A stretch of DNA of 64,000 bases, from contig NZ_FNGP01000005.1 in the NCBI RefSeq assembly GCF_900103275.1, positions 1 to 64,000 on the forward strand, given 5' to 3'. Positions 37,712 to 47,312 of this stretch are shown here, in pieces (positions within the stretch are counted from its first letter, which is position 1; the number at the start of each line of letters is the position of its first letter). Under the pieces are notes generated by a model. It was not told the origin of the DNA, did not search any database, and was given only the letters and a program-made list of their open reading frames with translations. The stretch comes from Tessaracoccus oleiagri (GTDB lineage Bacteria > Actinomycetota > Actinomycetes > Propionibacteriales > Propionibacteriaceae). The position numbers and the translations under genes were made by a program.

Positions 37712-38097
37712 GGGGAATCGACCGGCATCCGGTGCCGGTAGGTCCACGACGTCAACGCGGTGCCCGTCATCGCCAGCAGGATCCCCAGGAAGATGTGGAC
37801 CGCGACGGCGGAGGCCTCCCCGAGCGCGTACTGGACGCCCGCCAGCACCGCGACGAGCACCGCGAGGACGACGTTGACCGGCCCGGCCGAGCGCCGGAGC
37901 AGGAGGTACACCAGCGCAGAGGCGACGCAGACCGCGAGTGTCACCAGCGCGCCCACCTGGTGGTGGCGCAGGTAGCGCGGCTCTCCGCCGAGGAAGGCGG
38001 ACGCCCAGCCGGCCTGCGCGATGAGTGCGCTGAGGACGATCGTCGCGGTGCTGCGGAGCACGATCAGGTGTGGGTGGGGCATCGCGGGCAGGGCCAT
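37708..38097 (-). CDS. small four-TM membrane protein
   Basis: A 129-residue protein starting MALPAMPHPHLIVLRS, with four predicted membrane segments and little else. No family was recognised. The frame stays open upstream to 38295 but that part overlaps the alpha/beta hydrolase gene and is arginine-rich, so the ATG at 38097 is used (a second ATG lies five codons on). The gene follows the hydrolase gene by 28 bases on the same strand and converges on the uracil permease. Function unknown. Confidence 0.6.
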   Translation of the reverse strand: MALPAMPHPHLIVLRSTATIVLSALIAQAGWASAFLGGEPRYLRHHQVGALVTLAVCVASALVYLLLRRSAGPVNVVLAVLVAVLAGVQYALGEASAVAVHIFLGILLAMTGTALTSWTYRHRMPVDSP

Positions 38098-38125
38098 GGG
38101 GCCACAGTAGATGACCCGCCGCGCG

Positions 38126-39193
38126 TCAGCGGGAGATGTGACCCAGCAGCGCCCGACGGAAGTCCTCCGGCCGCTCGAGGTGGGGCGAGTGGCCGACGCC
38201 CTCGAACGCGATCTCGACGACCTCCCCGCCCGAGGCGCGGTAGGCGTCGAGCACGTCCCGGGTCTGCGACACCATCTCCTGCGCCGGCGCGGCATCGGCG
38301 CCGGGCCAACCGGGGATGATGCCGAGGGCCCCGAGGTGGAAGATGTCGAAGAATGAGGTGTCGGACACGATGGCGTCCGCCGTCCCTCGGACCCAGAGGA
38401 TCGGCGGCTTGCTCTCCAGGCCGACGATCCCGGAGGCGTTGAAGTGTTTCGGCGCCATGGTGTTCAGGACGCCCGTGTCCCCGGCGGCGAAGCCCGGCCA
38501 GTGGTCGCTGGGGCGCGAGTCGCCGGGGTAGTTTCCCTCCTCGGTCGACGTGGTGAGCATCGACGTGACCCACACGTCTTCATGCGGGGAGAGGTACCCG
38601 GGCGCGACGTAGCTCGAGCGGAACACCGAGCGGGGCGAGGTCTGCTCGTCGGCGCTTCGGTCACCGGCGCGCAGCCGGGCGACGAAGTCCGGATTGGTGC
38701 CGCCCGCACCGACGCCCGCGTCGTCGTCGGTGATCCTCGAGCCGTCGCGGCGCGTGCCTCCGAAGCCGTACGGGGAGACGGGGGCCTGCAGCGTCAGGGA
38801 CAGCACCGGATGGTCGAGGGCGTACTGCATGACCACGCCGCCACCCATGGACCAGCCGACCAGGTGCACCGCCCCGAGACCGAGCGCGACCAGCGCGGCG
38901 TGCAGGTCGTCGCTGAAGTCACGCAGGCCCCTCGTGGCGTCGACCGGCAGGACCTCGCTCGCGCCGAAACCGCGCAGGTCGATGGCGATGACGCGCAGGT
39001 GGGTGGGCAGGTCAAGCATCGTCTCCTGCCAGAACAGCGCGGAGGAGACGTTCCCGTGCACGAACACCACCGTGTCCTCGGGTGCCGCCGCCGCGTCGTC
39101 TCCCTCGCGCTCCAGGACCCCGGTCCTGAGCCGCTCGGTCTCGATCACGCGCGCGACGATGCCGTCGAGCAGTTCGGTGGTGGTGGGCGTCAT
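38126..39193 (-). CDS. alpha/beta hydrolase
   Basis: A 355-residue alpha/beta-hydrolase-fold enzyme without a signal peptide. The oxyanion motif HGN is at 46-48, the nucleophile Ser115 lies in GWSMGG (113-118), and the catalytic His is probably His335 in VGHSPHLERPEDF. Residues about 140-260 form a long cap. GGAGGA precedes the ATG by eight bases. It is downstream of the siderophore-uptake operon on the same strand after a 101-base gap, so co-transcription is uncertain; a role as a siderophore esterase cannot be excluded, but sequence gives no direct support. Confidence 0.8.
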   Translation of the reverse strand: MTPTTTELLDGIVARVIETERLRTGVLEREGDDAAAAPEDTVVFVHGNVSSALFWQETMLDLPTHLRVIAIDLRGFGASEVLPVDATRGLRDFSDDLHAALVALGLGAVHLVGWSMGGGVVMQYALDHPVLSLTLQAPVSPYGFGGTRRDGSRITDDDAGVGAGGTNPDFVARLRAGDRSADEQTSPRSVFRSSYVAPGYLSPHEDVWVTSMLTTSTEEGNYPGDSRPSDHWPGFAAGDTGVLNTMAPKHFNASGIVGLESKPPILWVRGTADAIVSDTSFFDIFHLGALGIIPGWPGADAAPAQEMVSQTRDVLDAYRASGGEVVEIAFEGVGHSPHLERPEDFRRALLGHISR

Positions 39194-39294
39194 TGCTTGG
39201 TCCTCCGGTGCAGGGCCGAGGCCCCTTCGCCCCGGCGGGGACGACTATGCCAGAGCGGGCCCGACGAGGTGGCCGATTCGGCGCAGAAGCGGCC

Positions 39295-40266
39295 TCAGCC
39301 TGCCATTCCCTCGCGCCAGTAGCCCATGATCGCCACCTGGTCGCGGGTGTACCCGGCCGGGCCGAGCAGCCATCGGCGCAGAGGTTTCAGGCTTCCCGCC
39401 TCGCCCGCGACCCAGGCGTATCGTTCGGCGGCCCTGCCCGAGCCGGTCTCCCAGAGGATGGTCCGATCCAGGTCCACGTCCTCCACTGCGACCTGGAGGC
39501 GGCGGGCGGGCGGCGCCGCGTCTGCCAGGGCGGCGGGCAGCAGGCTGCCCCGGGGCGCACCGTCGCGGGGCAGCCAGGCGACCTCCAGGCCCGGCGGCGC
39601 GGCGATGGGCAGCGCGTCGGCCCGGGTGGGCACTTCGAGGAGGGCTCGTCCGCGCCAGGTCCGGTGGTCGTCCTGCCGTGCCAGCTCGGCGCAGATGGCC
39701 GCCACGGCCGGGACCGCGGTCTCGTCGCCGACGAGCAGCACCTCCCGCGCCCTGCCCGGGCGCCATTCGATGCCGCCGTAGTCGGCCCCGCAGACCGCCC
39801 GGTTGGGGCCGACGACGGCGACGGGGTCACCGACGGTCGCGCGAGCCGCCCACAGCGTCGCGGGACCACCGACGAGTTCGCCGTCGACCTCGTCGAGGTG
39901 GAGGACGAAGTCGACCACCAGCTCGGTCCCGGACGCGGTGTGCCGAAGCTCCCGCGCCGTGTAGGTGCGCATGGCGCCACGCCGGTGCTCCGGCTGCGCC
40001 AGCCACCGCCGGTACCAGCCCGCGTCGTCGCCGCCGGGCGCGTCGGGCCGGACCTCGGCCAGGCACTCGAGGACAGAGGCGAAGTCCGCGCCGGCGTCGG
40101 GGACGACGAGCTTGAGGCGCAGGTCGAGCGTCGGGCCGGCCACCCCCAGGTGCGCGAGCTCCGGGCCGCCCAGTGTCACCCGGCGGAGGGTGGGGCAGAG
40201 GTCCTCCACCCCCGTCACCGTTCCCGCCAGGGCGAGGGTGGGGCTGGTGCGGCTTCTCGAGGTCAT
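39295..40266 (-). CDS. siderophore-interacting protein (FAD ferric-siderophore reductase)
   Basis: A 323-residue SIP-family flavoprotein predicted to reduce ferric siderophores in the cytosol. The FAD-binding RTYTAREL is at 100-107, AVVGPNRAV and REVLLVGDETAVPAVAAI belong to the FAD/NAD(P)H-binding regions, and the C-terminal part carries AGEAGSLKPLRRWLL. It is the last gene of the iron operon and its ATG overlaps the ATPase stop by four bases. The frame continues upstream through the ATPase gene out of phase; ATG 40266 is the coupled start. Confidence 0.88.
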   Translation of the reverse strand: MTSRSRTSPTLALAGTVTGVEDLCPTLRRVTLGGPELAHLGVAGPTLDLRLKLVVPDAGADFASVLECLAEVRPDAPGGDDAGWYRRWLAQPEHRRGAMRTYTARELRHTASGTELVVDFVLHLDEVDGELVGGPATLWAARATVGDPVAVVGPNRAVCGADYGGIEWRPGRAREVLLVGDETAVPAVAAICAELARQDDHRTWRGRALLEVPTRADALPIAAPPGLEVAWLPRDGAPRGSLLPAALADAAPPARRLQVAVEDVDLDRTILWETGSGRAAERYAWVAGEAGSLKPLRRWLLGPAGYTRDQVAIMGYWREGMAG

Positions 40267-41066
40267 GTCATCTCCGTGTGGACGGGGGTGGGTTCGATGG
40301 GCACCACCATGGGGGTGGCGGTCACGGGGTCGGCCACGACACGGGCGCGGAGCCCGAACGAGGACGCGAGGTGCGCTTCGGTGAGTACGTCGGCGGCGCC
40401 GCCGGCCGAGGTGACCGAGCCGTCGGCCATCAGGACGAGGTGCTGGGCGTAGCGGGCGGCGAGGTTGAGGTCGTGCAGCACCATGACCACGGTGACGCCC
40501 TTCTCCCGGTTCAGGTGCCGGATGACCTCGAGCACCTCGAGCGCGTGGGCGAGGTCCAGGAACGTGGTGGGTTCGTCCAGCAGTAGGACGCCCGTGTCCT
40601 GGGCCAACGCCATCGCGATCCAGACGCGTTGCCGCTGGCCGCCCGAGAGCTCGTCGACGAGCCGTTCCCGCAGCGCCGACGTGCCGGTGGCCTCCAGCGC
40701 CGCCTCCACCGCCCGGCGGTCCTCGGTGCTGGAACGAGAGAACCAGCCCTGGTGCGGGGCCCGGCCCAGCGCGACGAGTTCCCCGACCGTGATCCCCCCG
40801 GGGGTGATGGGCGCCTGGGGGAGGAGGCCAAGGCGGCGCGCCAGCTCGCGGGCGCTGAAGTCCTGCAGGTCCCGTCCCCCGAGCAGCACCTGCCCACCGG
40901 CGGGTCGCAGCAGCCTGCTCAGGCCGCGCAGCAACGTCGACTTCCCGCAGCCGTTGGGTCCGATGAGCGCGGTGACCGCGCCGGCCGGCAGCTCGAGGGA
41001 CAGGTCCGTGACGATGGGCGCGCCACCGTAGCCGAGGGTGAGTTCCCGGGCCTCGAGGGTGTGCAT
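40263..41066 (-). CDS. iron-siderophore ABC transporter ATP-binding protein
   Basis: A 267-residue ABC ATPase of the FepC/FhuC type. Walker A GPNGCGKST (36-44), Q-loop LPQAPITPGG, signature DELSGGQRQRVWIAMALAQD and Walker B VLLLDEPTTFLDL are all intact. With the two permeases and the lipoprotein it forms a siderophore importer. Its ATG (41066) overlaps the stop of permease 2 by one base, and its stop overlaps the SIP gene by four. Confidence 0.93.
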   Translation of the reverse strand: MHTLEARELTLGYGGAPIVTDLSLELPAGAVTALIGPNGCGKSTLLRGLSRLLRPAGGQVLLGGRDLQDFSARELARRLGLLPQAPITPGGITVGELVALGRAPHQGWFSRSSTEDRRAVEAALEATGTSALRERLVDELSGGQRQRVWIAMALAQDTGVLLLDEPTTFLDLAHALEVLEVIRHLNREKGVTVVMVLHDLNLAARYAQHLVLMADGSVTSAGGAADVLTEAHLASSFGLRARVVADPVTATPMVVPIEPTPVHTEMT

Positions 41067-42043
41067 CAGAGCCTCCGCGATCTCGTGAGCAGCCAGAGGA
41101 GGAAGGGCGCGCCAAGGGCTCCCGTGATGACGCCGACGGGCAGGTTGGTGCCGCCGAAGGCGGAGTGGCTGAGGGTCTCGGCGGCGGTGACCAGCAGCGC
41201 TCCCCAGAGCGCGGCCAGCGGCAACGACGTACGTCCCCGGTTCGTGATCCGCGCCAGCGGTCCTGCCATGAGCGACACGAAGGCGATGGGCCCCGTCGCC
41301 GCGACGGTGAATCCGGTGAGCGCGGCGCCGAGACCGACGAGGAGCGCCCGCGCCACGCCCACCGGGACGCCCAGCGACGACGCCGCGTCGTCGCCGAGTT
41401 CGAGGAGACGCAGCCAGCGGCCGGCCGCGAGCAGGAGGGGGAGCGCCACCGCCAGGCCGAGGCCCAGCGCCCCGATCTCCGCCCACGTGGTGGAGTTCAG
41501 CGACCCGGTGAGCCACCGGTAGACGTCTCCGACCTGACGGGCGTCTGCCCTCGTCAGCAGGTGTACGACCACGGCTCCGAGCAGGGCGCCCGCGGCGACG
41601 CCGTGCAGGATCAGGGCGCCGCCGACGTCGCGCGCCCCGTGGGACAGCCCGTAGATCCCGAAGGCCACGACCGCCGCCCCGGCCAGCGCCAGGAACGACA
41701 CCGCCCAGCCGTCGAGCCCGCCCAGCACCATGCCGGCCACCGCGGCGGCCGACGCCCCGAGTTGGACGCCGATCACGTCGGGGCTGGCCAGCGGGTTGTG
41801 GAGGAGGGACTGGAACAGCGCCCCGGCCAGGCCCAGCGCGACGCCCGCCAGCAGGCCCGCGACGGCCACTGGCAGCCGGCTCTGCCAGAGGATGAATTCC
41901 AGCCCGCCGCCCGCCTCACCGGAGGCGAGCGCGAGCAGCTCGGCGATCCCGATCAGTCGCTGGCCCAGGACCACGGAGGCCACGAGCGCGGTGAGGAGCC
42001 CGGCGCCCAGCCAGGTCGCCGTCCACACGGTCGGGCGCGTCAC
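41066..42043 (-). CDS. iron-siderophore ABC transporter permease 2 (FecCD family)
   Basis: A 325-residue membrane protein with about ten hydrophobic segments. SRLPVAVAGLLAGVALGLAG, LHNPLASPDVIGVQLGAS and SLMAGPLARI are FecCD/BtuC-family hallmarks. The start is GTG 42043, overlapping the stop of permease 1 by four bases (GTGA); the longer open frame upstream runs in another phase of permease 1. It pairs with permease 1 to form the transmembrane channel. Confidence 0.9.
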   Translation of the reverse strand: MTRPTVWTATWLGAGLLTALVASVVLGQRLIGIAELLALASGEAGGGLEFILWQSRLPVAVAGLLAGVALGLAGALFQSLLHNPLASPDVIGVQLGASAAAVAGMVLGGLDGWAVSFLALAGAAVVAFGIYGLSHGARDVGGALILHGVAAGALLGAVVVHLLTRADARQVGDVYRWLTGSLNSTTWAEIGALGLGLAVALPLLLAAGRWLRLLELGDDAASSLGVPVGVARALLVGLGAALTGFTVAATGPIAFVSLMAGPLARITNRGRTSLPLAALWGALLVTAAETLSHSAFGGTNLPVGVITGALGAPFLLWLLTRSRRL

Positions 42044-43038
42044 AGCCGGACCCTCACGCGTCGGTGGACGAGGACGACCATCACCGGGGCGCCCAGCAGC
42101 GCGGTCATGATGCCGACGGCGATCTCGCCCGGGGGAGCCGCTGTCCGTCCGACGATGTCGGCGCCGAGCAGGAGGGCCGCGCCCGCCAGCATCGACAGCG
42201 GCAGCAGGAAGCGGTGGTCGGGACCGCAGGTCAACCGTACGAGGTGCGGCACCACCAACCCGACGAAGCCGATGGGACCGACGAGCGCGGTGGCGGTCCC
42301 GGCGAGCATCACCGCACCGAGGGCCGCGAGGACGCGGACTGCCGCGACGTGGCTGCCGAGGGAGCGGGCGACGTCGTCGCCGAGCGCCAACTGGTTCAGG
42401 GTCCGGGCCGTGGCGAGGCAGAGGACCGCGCCCACGACGAGGAACACCGCGACCCCCGGCACCGACTCCACCCCGCGCGTGCCCAGGACACCGGCCTGCC
42501 AGAAACGGAACCGCTCCAGCGCGGCCGGCCTCAGCAGCGCGATGGCCGCGACCACGCTGGTGAGCCCAGCCCCTACCGCCGCGCCGCCGATCGCCAGGGT
42601 GATCGGCTGGGGGCCGCCGGGGGACAGCGCGGCGATGGCGTACACGACGACGAACGCCACGAGCGCCCCCACCGTGGCCGCGAGGGCGATGCCCGGGAGG
42701 CTGCCGACCCCGAGCGCCAGCGCGAGGATCACCGCCACCGAGGCACCCGCGTTGACCCCGAGGATGCCGGGGTCCGCGAGCGGGTTGCGGGTGATGGCCT
42801 GCATGGTTGCCCCCGCGAGCCCGAGTGACGCGCCCACCACGAGCCCGTCCACCGTCCGGGCCAGGCGGGCGAGCACGACGAGGTGGTCGCCGTCCGCGGT
42901 GCCGGGCGTCGTCAGGGCCGACCACACCACGTCGGGGCCGGTGCTCCGGGCCCCGACCGCCAGCGACCCGAATGCCAGCAGCACGACCACTCCCACCAGG
43001 ACCGGGGCGGCGACTGCGTAGCGGCGGCGGTTGGACAA
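42040..43038 (-). CDS. iron-siderophore ABC transporter permease 1 (FecCD family)
   Basis: A 332-residue FecCD-type permease with about ten membrane segments; LAGATMQAITRNPLADPGIL, GVNAGASVAV and LVGPIGFVGLVVPHLVR are conserved. The start is an unusual TTG at 43038 with GAGGC seven bases upstream and no better alternative. It lies 10 bases after the lipoprotein gene and overlaps permease 2 by four. Confidence 0.9.
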   Translation of the reverse strand: MSNRRRYAVAAPVLVGVVVLLAFGSLAVGARSTGPDVVWSALTTPGTADGDHLVVLARLARTVDGLVVGASLGLAGATMQAITRNPLADPGILGVNAGASVAVILALALGVGSLPGIALAATVGALVAFVVVYAIAALSPGGPQPITLAIGGAAVGAGLTSVVAAIALLRPAALERFRFWQAGVLGTRGVESVPGVAVFLVVGAVLCLATARTLNQLALGDDVARSLGSHVAAVRVLAALGAVMLAGTATALVGPIGFVGLVVPHLVRLTCGPDHRFLLPLSMLAGAALLLGADIVGRTAAPPGEIAVGIMTALLGAPVMVVLVHRRVRVRL

Positions 43039-43048
43039 GGGCGTCGCC

Positions 43049-44128
43049 TCAGGACGCGAGGACGCGGGCCGTGGCGTCCGCGAACGCCGGCATCACCTTG
43101 TCCAGCACCCAGGGAAGGCTCAGGGGGCTGGCCGCGGAAATGGCAAGCACTTCGGCGTCGCTGCCCAGGACCACGAGGCCACCGCCGCGCACCGCGGGGA
43201 TCTGGCCGAACAGCGGATGCGCCGCGATGGCGCCGGCGTCCGTGCCCTCGGGCAGCCAGGTGAAGAAGAGGTCGGAGGCCAATTCGTCCGCCCGCTCCGT
43301 GGACCACTCGAAGTAGAAGTTGTCCGAGCCGCCGTTCGCGCCGACGAACTCGGCGACGGGGATCCCCGCCATCTCGAGGAAGCGGCTCCGGTTGTCGCCG
43401 AGCCCGTAGATGCTGATCACGTTCTGGGCGGGATCGAGGTTGCCGGCGATGGCGGTCACCCTGCCGAAGTCGGGATGGGCACCGACCCCCGCCTCGCGCA
43501 CCGCCTCCTCGGTCTCCGCCACCATGGCCGCGGCCTCCGTTGAGAGCCCCAGCGCGGCGCCGATCATCTCCGTCGACTGCTGCCAGGGGGTCTGGTAGGC
43601 GGCCACGCCGGGGCCGATGACCGGGGCGATCTCGCTGAGCCGCTGGTACTCCTCCTCTGTCATGCCGGAGTAGGCGCCGATGATGAGGTCCGGGGTGACG
43701 GAGGCGATCCCCTCGAAGTCGATGCCGCTGGCGACGTCGAACTGCGCCGGCGCGGCATCGCTGTCCCAGCCGGCCCCCAACTCCTCGAGCTTGGCGTCCT
43801 TCCAGTCCGTGGAGTTGTTGGCATTCATTCCCCAAGTGTCGGTGTCCATCCCGACGGGCACGACGCCGAGGGCGAGGACCACGTCGGCGTTCACCCATGA
43901 GACCGTGGCGACGCGTTGCGGCTTCCGCTCGATGGTGGTGGTCCCGTAGATGTGCTCGACGGTGACCGGCCAGGCGGAGTCGGAGGAGGCGGCGTCGTCG
44001 CCCGCCCCGCCCCCGGACGTGCCGGGCGCGCCCGCGGGAGTGGCGGCGTCATCGCCGGCGCAGGCCGCCAGGGCGATCGTGGCGAGGCCGGCCAGTCCGG
44101 ACACCAGCGTTCGGCGTGAGATGTTCAT
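43049..44128 (-). CDS. iron-siderophore substrate-binding lipoprotein
   Basis: A 359-residue periplasmic-binding-protein-type lipoprotein (FepB/FecB class III fold). The signal peptide has a twin-arginine SRRTLVSG and a lipobox LAAC with Cys23, so it may be exported by Tat and lipid-anchored. A Gly/Ala/Ser/Asp-rich linker follows, then IERKPQRVATVSW and TPDLIIGAYSGM of the binding domain. It heads the iron operon, and its 5' region carries an IdeR/DtxR-like box 12 bases before the ATG, with AAGGAG between. Confidence 0.9.
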   Translation of the reverse strand: MNISRRTLVSGLAGLATIALAACAGDDAATPAGAPGTSGGGAGDDAASSDSAWPVTVEHIYGTTTIERKPQRVATVSWVNADVVLALGVVPVGMDTDTWGMNANNSTDWKDAKLEELGAGWDSDAAPAQFDVASGIDFEGIASVTPDLIIGAYSGMTEEEYQRLSEIAPVIGPGVAAYQTPWQQSTEMIGAALGLSTEAAAMVAETEEAVREAGVGAHPDFGRVTAIAGNLDPAQNVISIYGLGDNRSRFLEMAGIPVAEFVGANGGSDNFYFEWSTERADELASDLFFTWLPEGTDAGAIAAHPLFGQIPAVRGGGLVVLGSDAEVLAISAASPLSLPWVLDKVMPAFADATARVLAS

Positions 44129-44140
44129 GCGTCTCCTTCG

Positions 44141-44159
44141 TTAGGCGAGCCTAACCTAA
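44141..44159. promoter_or_regulatory. IdeR/DtxR-type iron box
   Basis: TTAGGCGAGCCTAACCTAA matches 16 of 19 positions of the actinobacterial IdeR/DtxR consensus TTAGGTTAGGCTAACCTAA (from memory). It lies immediately upstream of the siderophore-binding lipoprotein gene, where bound Fe-IdeR would repress transcription. A weaker half-like AGCCTACCCAAA follows at about 44185-44196, nearer aspS. Confidence 0.88.
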
Positions 44160-44287
44160 GCATGCCGAGAATACGCAACGCAAGCCTACCCAAAATGGCT
44201 GGGTCCGCGGGAGCGGGCACGGGGCGCGTTTAGTACACTCGTCGGCGGAGCTGCACCGTCTATGCAGCCTGATCGAAAGGAATACTC

Positions 44288-46075
44288 GTGATTCGCACGC
44301 ACCAGGCCGGAACGCTGCGCAAGGAACACGTCGGCCAGGAAGTCGTCCTCACCGGATGGGTGGCCAAGCGCAGGGACCATGGCGGAGTCGCCTTCATCGA
44401 CCTGCGGGACGCCTCGGGTAGGGCCCAAGTGGTCATCCGCGACGAGTTGCTCGAGGCCACCGGCGCGCACGACCTGCGGAACGAGTACTGCATCAAGGTG
44501 ACGGGCATCGTCGAGGAGCGGCCCGCGGGCAACGAGAACCCCGACCTGGCCACCGGCGAGATCGAGGTTGCCATCTCAGCGCTCGAGGTGCTCAACACCT
44601 CCGCGCCACTCCCGTTCCAGATCGACGAGCGTGTCACCGTGGGCGAGGAGGCGCGGCTGAAGTACCGCTACCTGGACCTCCGCCGCCCCAAGCCCGGCGC
44701 CAACATCCGGCTGCGGTCCAAGGTCAACCAAGCGGCCCGACGCGTGCTGGACGCCCACGACTTCGTCGAGATCGAGACCCCCACGCTCACCCGGTCCACC
44801 CCCGAGGGTGCCCGCGACTTCCTCGTCCCCGCCCGGCTCTCGCCCGGCTCCTGGTACGCCCTGCCCCAGTCGCCCCAGCTGTTCAAGCAGCTGCTGATGG
44901 TGGCCGGCATGGAGCGCTACTACCAGATCGCCCGCTGCTACCGCGATGAGGACTTCCGTGCGGACCGCCAGCCCGAGTTCACCCAGTTGGACATCGAGAT
45001 GAGCTTCGTCGACCAGGAGGACGTCATCGCGCTGGCCGAGGAGGTCATCGTCGAGATCTGGAAGCTGATCGGCGTGGAGCTCACGACGCCCTTCCCGCGG
45101 CTCACGTACCGCGACTCGATGGACCGCTACGGCTCCGACAAGCCCGACCTGCGCTTCGACCTCGAGATCACCGAGCTCACCGAGTACTTCAAGGACACGA
45201 GCTTCCGCGTGTTCCAGGCGCCCTACGTCGGCGGCATCGTCATGCCCGGCGGCGGCTCGCAGCCCCGCCGCACCTTCGACGCCTGGCAGGAGTGGGCGAA
45301 GCAGCGCGGCGCCAAGGGTCTCGCCTACGTGACGCTCGACGAGAACGGCGAACTGGGCGGCCCCGTGGCGAAGAACCTCTCCGACGAGGAGCGCGCGGGC
45401 CTCGCCGAGCGCACCGGTGCCAAGCCGGGCGACTGCATCTTCTTCGCCGCCGGGGGCCGAGCCGCTTCCCAGGGGCTGCTCGGCGCCGCGCGGAACGAGA
45501 TCGCCGACCGCGTCGGCCTGCGCGACGAGGGAGCCTGGAGCTTCGTCTGGGTCGTCGACGCGCCGCTGTTCAAGCCCACCTCCGAGGCCCAGGCCGAAGG
45601 GGACGTCGCCGTCGGCGAGGGCGCTTGGACCGCCGTGCACCACGCCTTCACCTCCCCGAAGCCCGAGAACCTCGACGACTTCGACACCGACCCGGGGAAC
45701 GCGCTGGCGTACGCCTACGACATCGTCTGCAACGGCAACGAGATCGGCGGGGGCTCGATCCGTATCCACCGCCGCGACATCCAGGAGCGGGTCTTCAAGG
45801 TCATGGGCATCGGCGAGGAGGAGGCGCAGGAGAAGTTCGGCTTCCTGCTGGACGCCTTCGCCTACGGCGCCCCTCCCCACGGCGGCATCGCGTTCGGCTG
45901 GGACCGTATCGTCGCGCTCCTGAGCGACTCCGACTCCATCCGCGACGTCATCGCGTTCCCGAAGTCGGGCGGCGGCTACGACCCGCTGACCCAGGCGCCG
46001 GCACCGATCACGCCCCAGCAGCGCAAGGAGGCCGGGGTGGACTTCAAGCCGGAACCCAAGGAGGCCAAGGCCTGA
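44288..46075 (+). CDS. aspS: aspartate--tRNA ligase (bacterial type)
   Basis: A 595-residue class IIb synthetase. An N-terminal OB anticodon-binding domain ([20 protein letters not shown]) precedes motif 1/2 stretches [36 protein letters not shown], a bacterial insertion domain (about 280-420) and motif 3 FGWDRIV. Length fits bacterial AspRS. In many actinobacteria this enzyme also charges tRNA-Asn for later amidation; that cannot be decided here. The start is GTG 44288 after GAAAGGAA. A TAGTACACT element at about 44232 could serve as -10. Confidence 0.95.
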   Translation: MIRTHQAGTLRKEHVGQEVVLTGWVAKRRDHGGVAFIDLRDASGRAQVVIRDELLEATGAHDLRNEYCIKVTGIVEERPAGNENPDLATGEIEVAISALEVLNTSAPLPFQIDERVTVGEEARLKYRYLDLRRPKPGANIRLRSKVNQAARRVLDAHDFVEIETPTLTRSTPEGARDFLVPARLSPGSWYALPQSPQLFKQLLMVAGMERYYQIARCYRDEDFRADRQPEFTQLDIEMSFVDQEDVIALAEEVIVEIWKLIGVELTTPFPRLTYRDSMDRYGSDKPDLRFDLEITELTEYFKDTSFRVFQAPYVGGIVMPGGGSQPRRTFDAWQEWAKQRGAKGLAYVTLDENGELGGPVAKNLSDEERAGLAERTGAKPGDCIFFAAGGRAASQGLLGAARNEIADRVGLRDEGAWSFVWVVDAPLFKPTSEAQAEGDVAVGEGAWTAVHHAFTSPKPENLDDFDTDPGNALAYAYDIVCNGNEIGGGSIRIHRRDIQERVFKVMGIGEEEAQEKFGFLLDAFAYGAPPHGGIAFGWDRIVALLSDSDSIRDVIAFPKSGGGYDPLTQAPAPITPQQRKEAGVDFKPEPKEAKA

Positions 46076-46202
46076 CGGGAGCACCCAACGGGAGGCCCGA
46101 AACGTTGAATCTTCCCATGGTTCCCTTCCCGGTGCGCGCTGCATAGTGTGTTGCGCGCGCCGGGGCGCACCGCCGCGGCGTCAGCTGATTTGGGGAGGGA
46201 TC

Positions 46203-47312
46203 ATGCTACGACGAACCGCGTCCGCAGCCATCGCATCGATGGCCCTGCTGGGGACCGCCGCACTTGCGGCACCGGCCGCCGCCGACAGCCACGGGGCGGA
46301 CCCGTCGGTCGAGGTGGTGGCCACGGGGCTGAACAGCCCGAGGAAACTGTCCTTCGCGCCGAACGGCGACCTGTACATCGCCGAGTCCGGCGTCGCGGCG
46401 GGCGAGTCCGGCGCCTGCGGCGACCACCCGGAGTTCGGGGAGACCTGCGTCTACGACACGGGCTCGATCACGCTGCTCTCCCGCCACGGCGAGCAGAGCC
46501 GGATCGTGGAGGGGCTGCCGTCGGCGGTGAGCGCGTCGGATGCCATCGGACCCTTCGACGTGCTCGTGCACGGCCGGACGCTGACCGTCGCGATGGGCAT
46601 GGGCGGCTCCCTGGAGTTCCGGGACTCGCTCGGTGAGGACGGAGCCCTGTTCGGCACCGTCGTCGACGTGAAGCTCATGGGCCGGAGCTACGACGTGAGC
46701 GTCCGCGCCGACCTGCTCGCCTTCGAGGCCGCGAACGACCCGTTCGGCGGCGGCATCGACTCCAACCCCGTGGACCTTTCCGAGGACGGCCGCAACCTCG
46801 TGGTGACCGACGCCGGCGCCAACGACGTCCTGGCCGTCGCCAAGAAGGGCGGCGTGACCGACGTCCTGGCCGTGCTGGACCCAGTCCTCACTGATCCTCC
46901 GTTCCCCGGCGCTCCGGACCCGTTCCCGGCACAGCCCGTACCCACGGCGACCGTGCAGGGCCCCGACGGCCACTGGTACATCGGGCAGCTCACCGGCTTC
47001 CCATTCCCGCAGGGCGGTTCCACCGTCTACCGACTGAGCGACGGAGAGCTCGAGCCCTACGCGACCGGACTCACCAATGTGACCGACCTCGCCTGGGACG
47101 GCGACACCCTGTACGCGGTGCAGATCTCCGACACCGGCCTGCTCGGCGGCGTCATGGGCTCGCTCGTCCGGATCGAGTCCGACGGCAGCGTGTCCACCGT
47201 GGTCGACGGTCTCTTCGCGCCTTACGGGGTGGCCATCCGCGACGGCTACGCCTACGTGACCACCGGCTCGGTGGCCCCGGGCGGCACGGTCATCAAGGTC
47301 GCGCTGGGCTGA
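46203..47312 (+). CDS. secreted ScyD/ScyE-like beta-propeller protein
   Basis: A 369-residue protein with a Sec signal peptide (hydrophobic core about 8-22; cleavage expected near AAADS, about 27). Repeated blades such as GLNSPRKLSFAPNGDLYIAE, GPDGHWYIGQLTG and GLTNVTDLAWDGDTLYAVQ match the ScyD/ScyE NHL-like family. ATG 46203 follows GGGGAGGGA. It is 127 bases downstream of aspS and its last 61 bases overlap the convergent flavoprotein pseudogene. An extracellular or envelope role is inferred; the ligand is unknown. Confidence 0.82.
   Translation: MLRRTASAAIASMALLGTAALAAPAAADSHGADPSVEVVATGLNSPRKLSFAPNGDLYIAESGVAAGESGACGDHPEFGETCVYDTGSITLLSRHGEQSRIVEGLPSAVSASDAIGPFDVLVHGRTLTVAMGMGGSLEFRDSLGEDGALFGTVVDVKLMGRSYDVSVRADLLAFEAANDPFGGGIDSNPVDLSEDGRNLVVTDAGANDVLAVAKKGGVTDVLAVLDPVLTDPPFPGAPDPFPAQPVPTATVQGPDGHWYIGQLTGFPFPQGGSTVYRLSDGELEPYATGLTNVTDLAWDGDTLYAVQISDTGLLGGVMGSLVRIESDGSVSTVVDGLFAPYGVAIRDGYAYVTTGSVAPGGTVIKVALG

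Noticed and set aside
39211-39240. GC-rich small hairpins after the iron operon (GGGCC/GGCCC and CCCC/GGGG)
   Set aside because: Stems are only 4-5 bp and loops 2-3 bases, too weak to call a terminator in DNA this GC-rich.
44185-44196. AGCCTACCCAAA, possible second IdeR half-box towards aspS
   Set aside because: Only one half resembles the consensus and aspS is not an expected iron-regulated gene.
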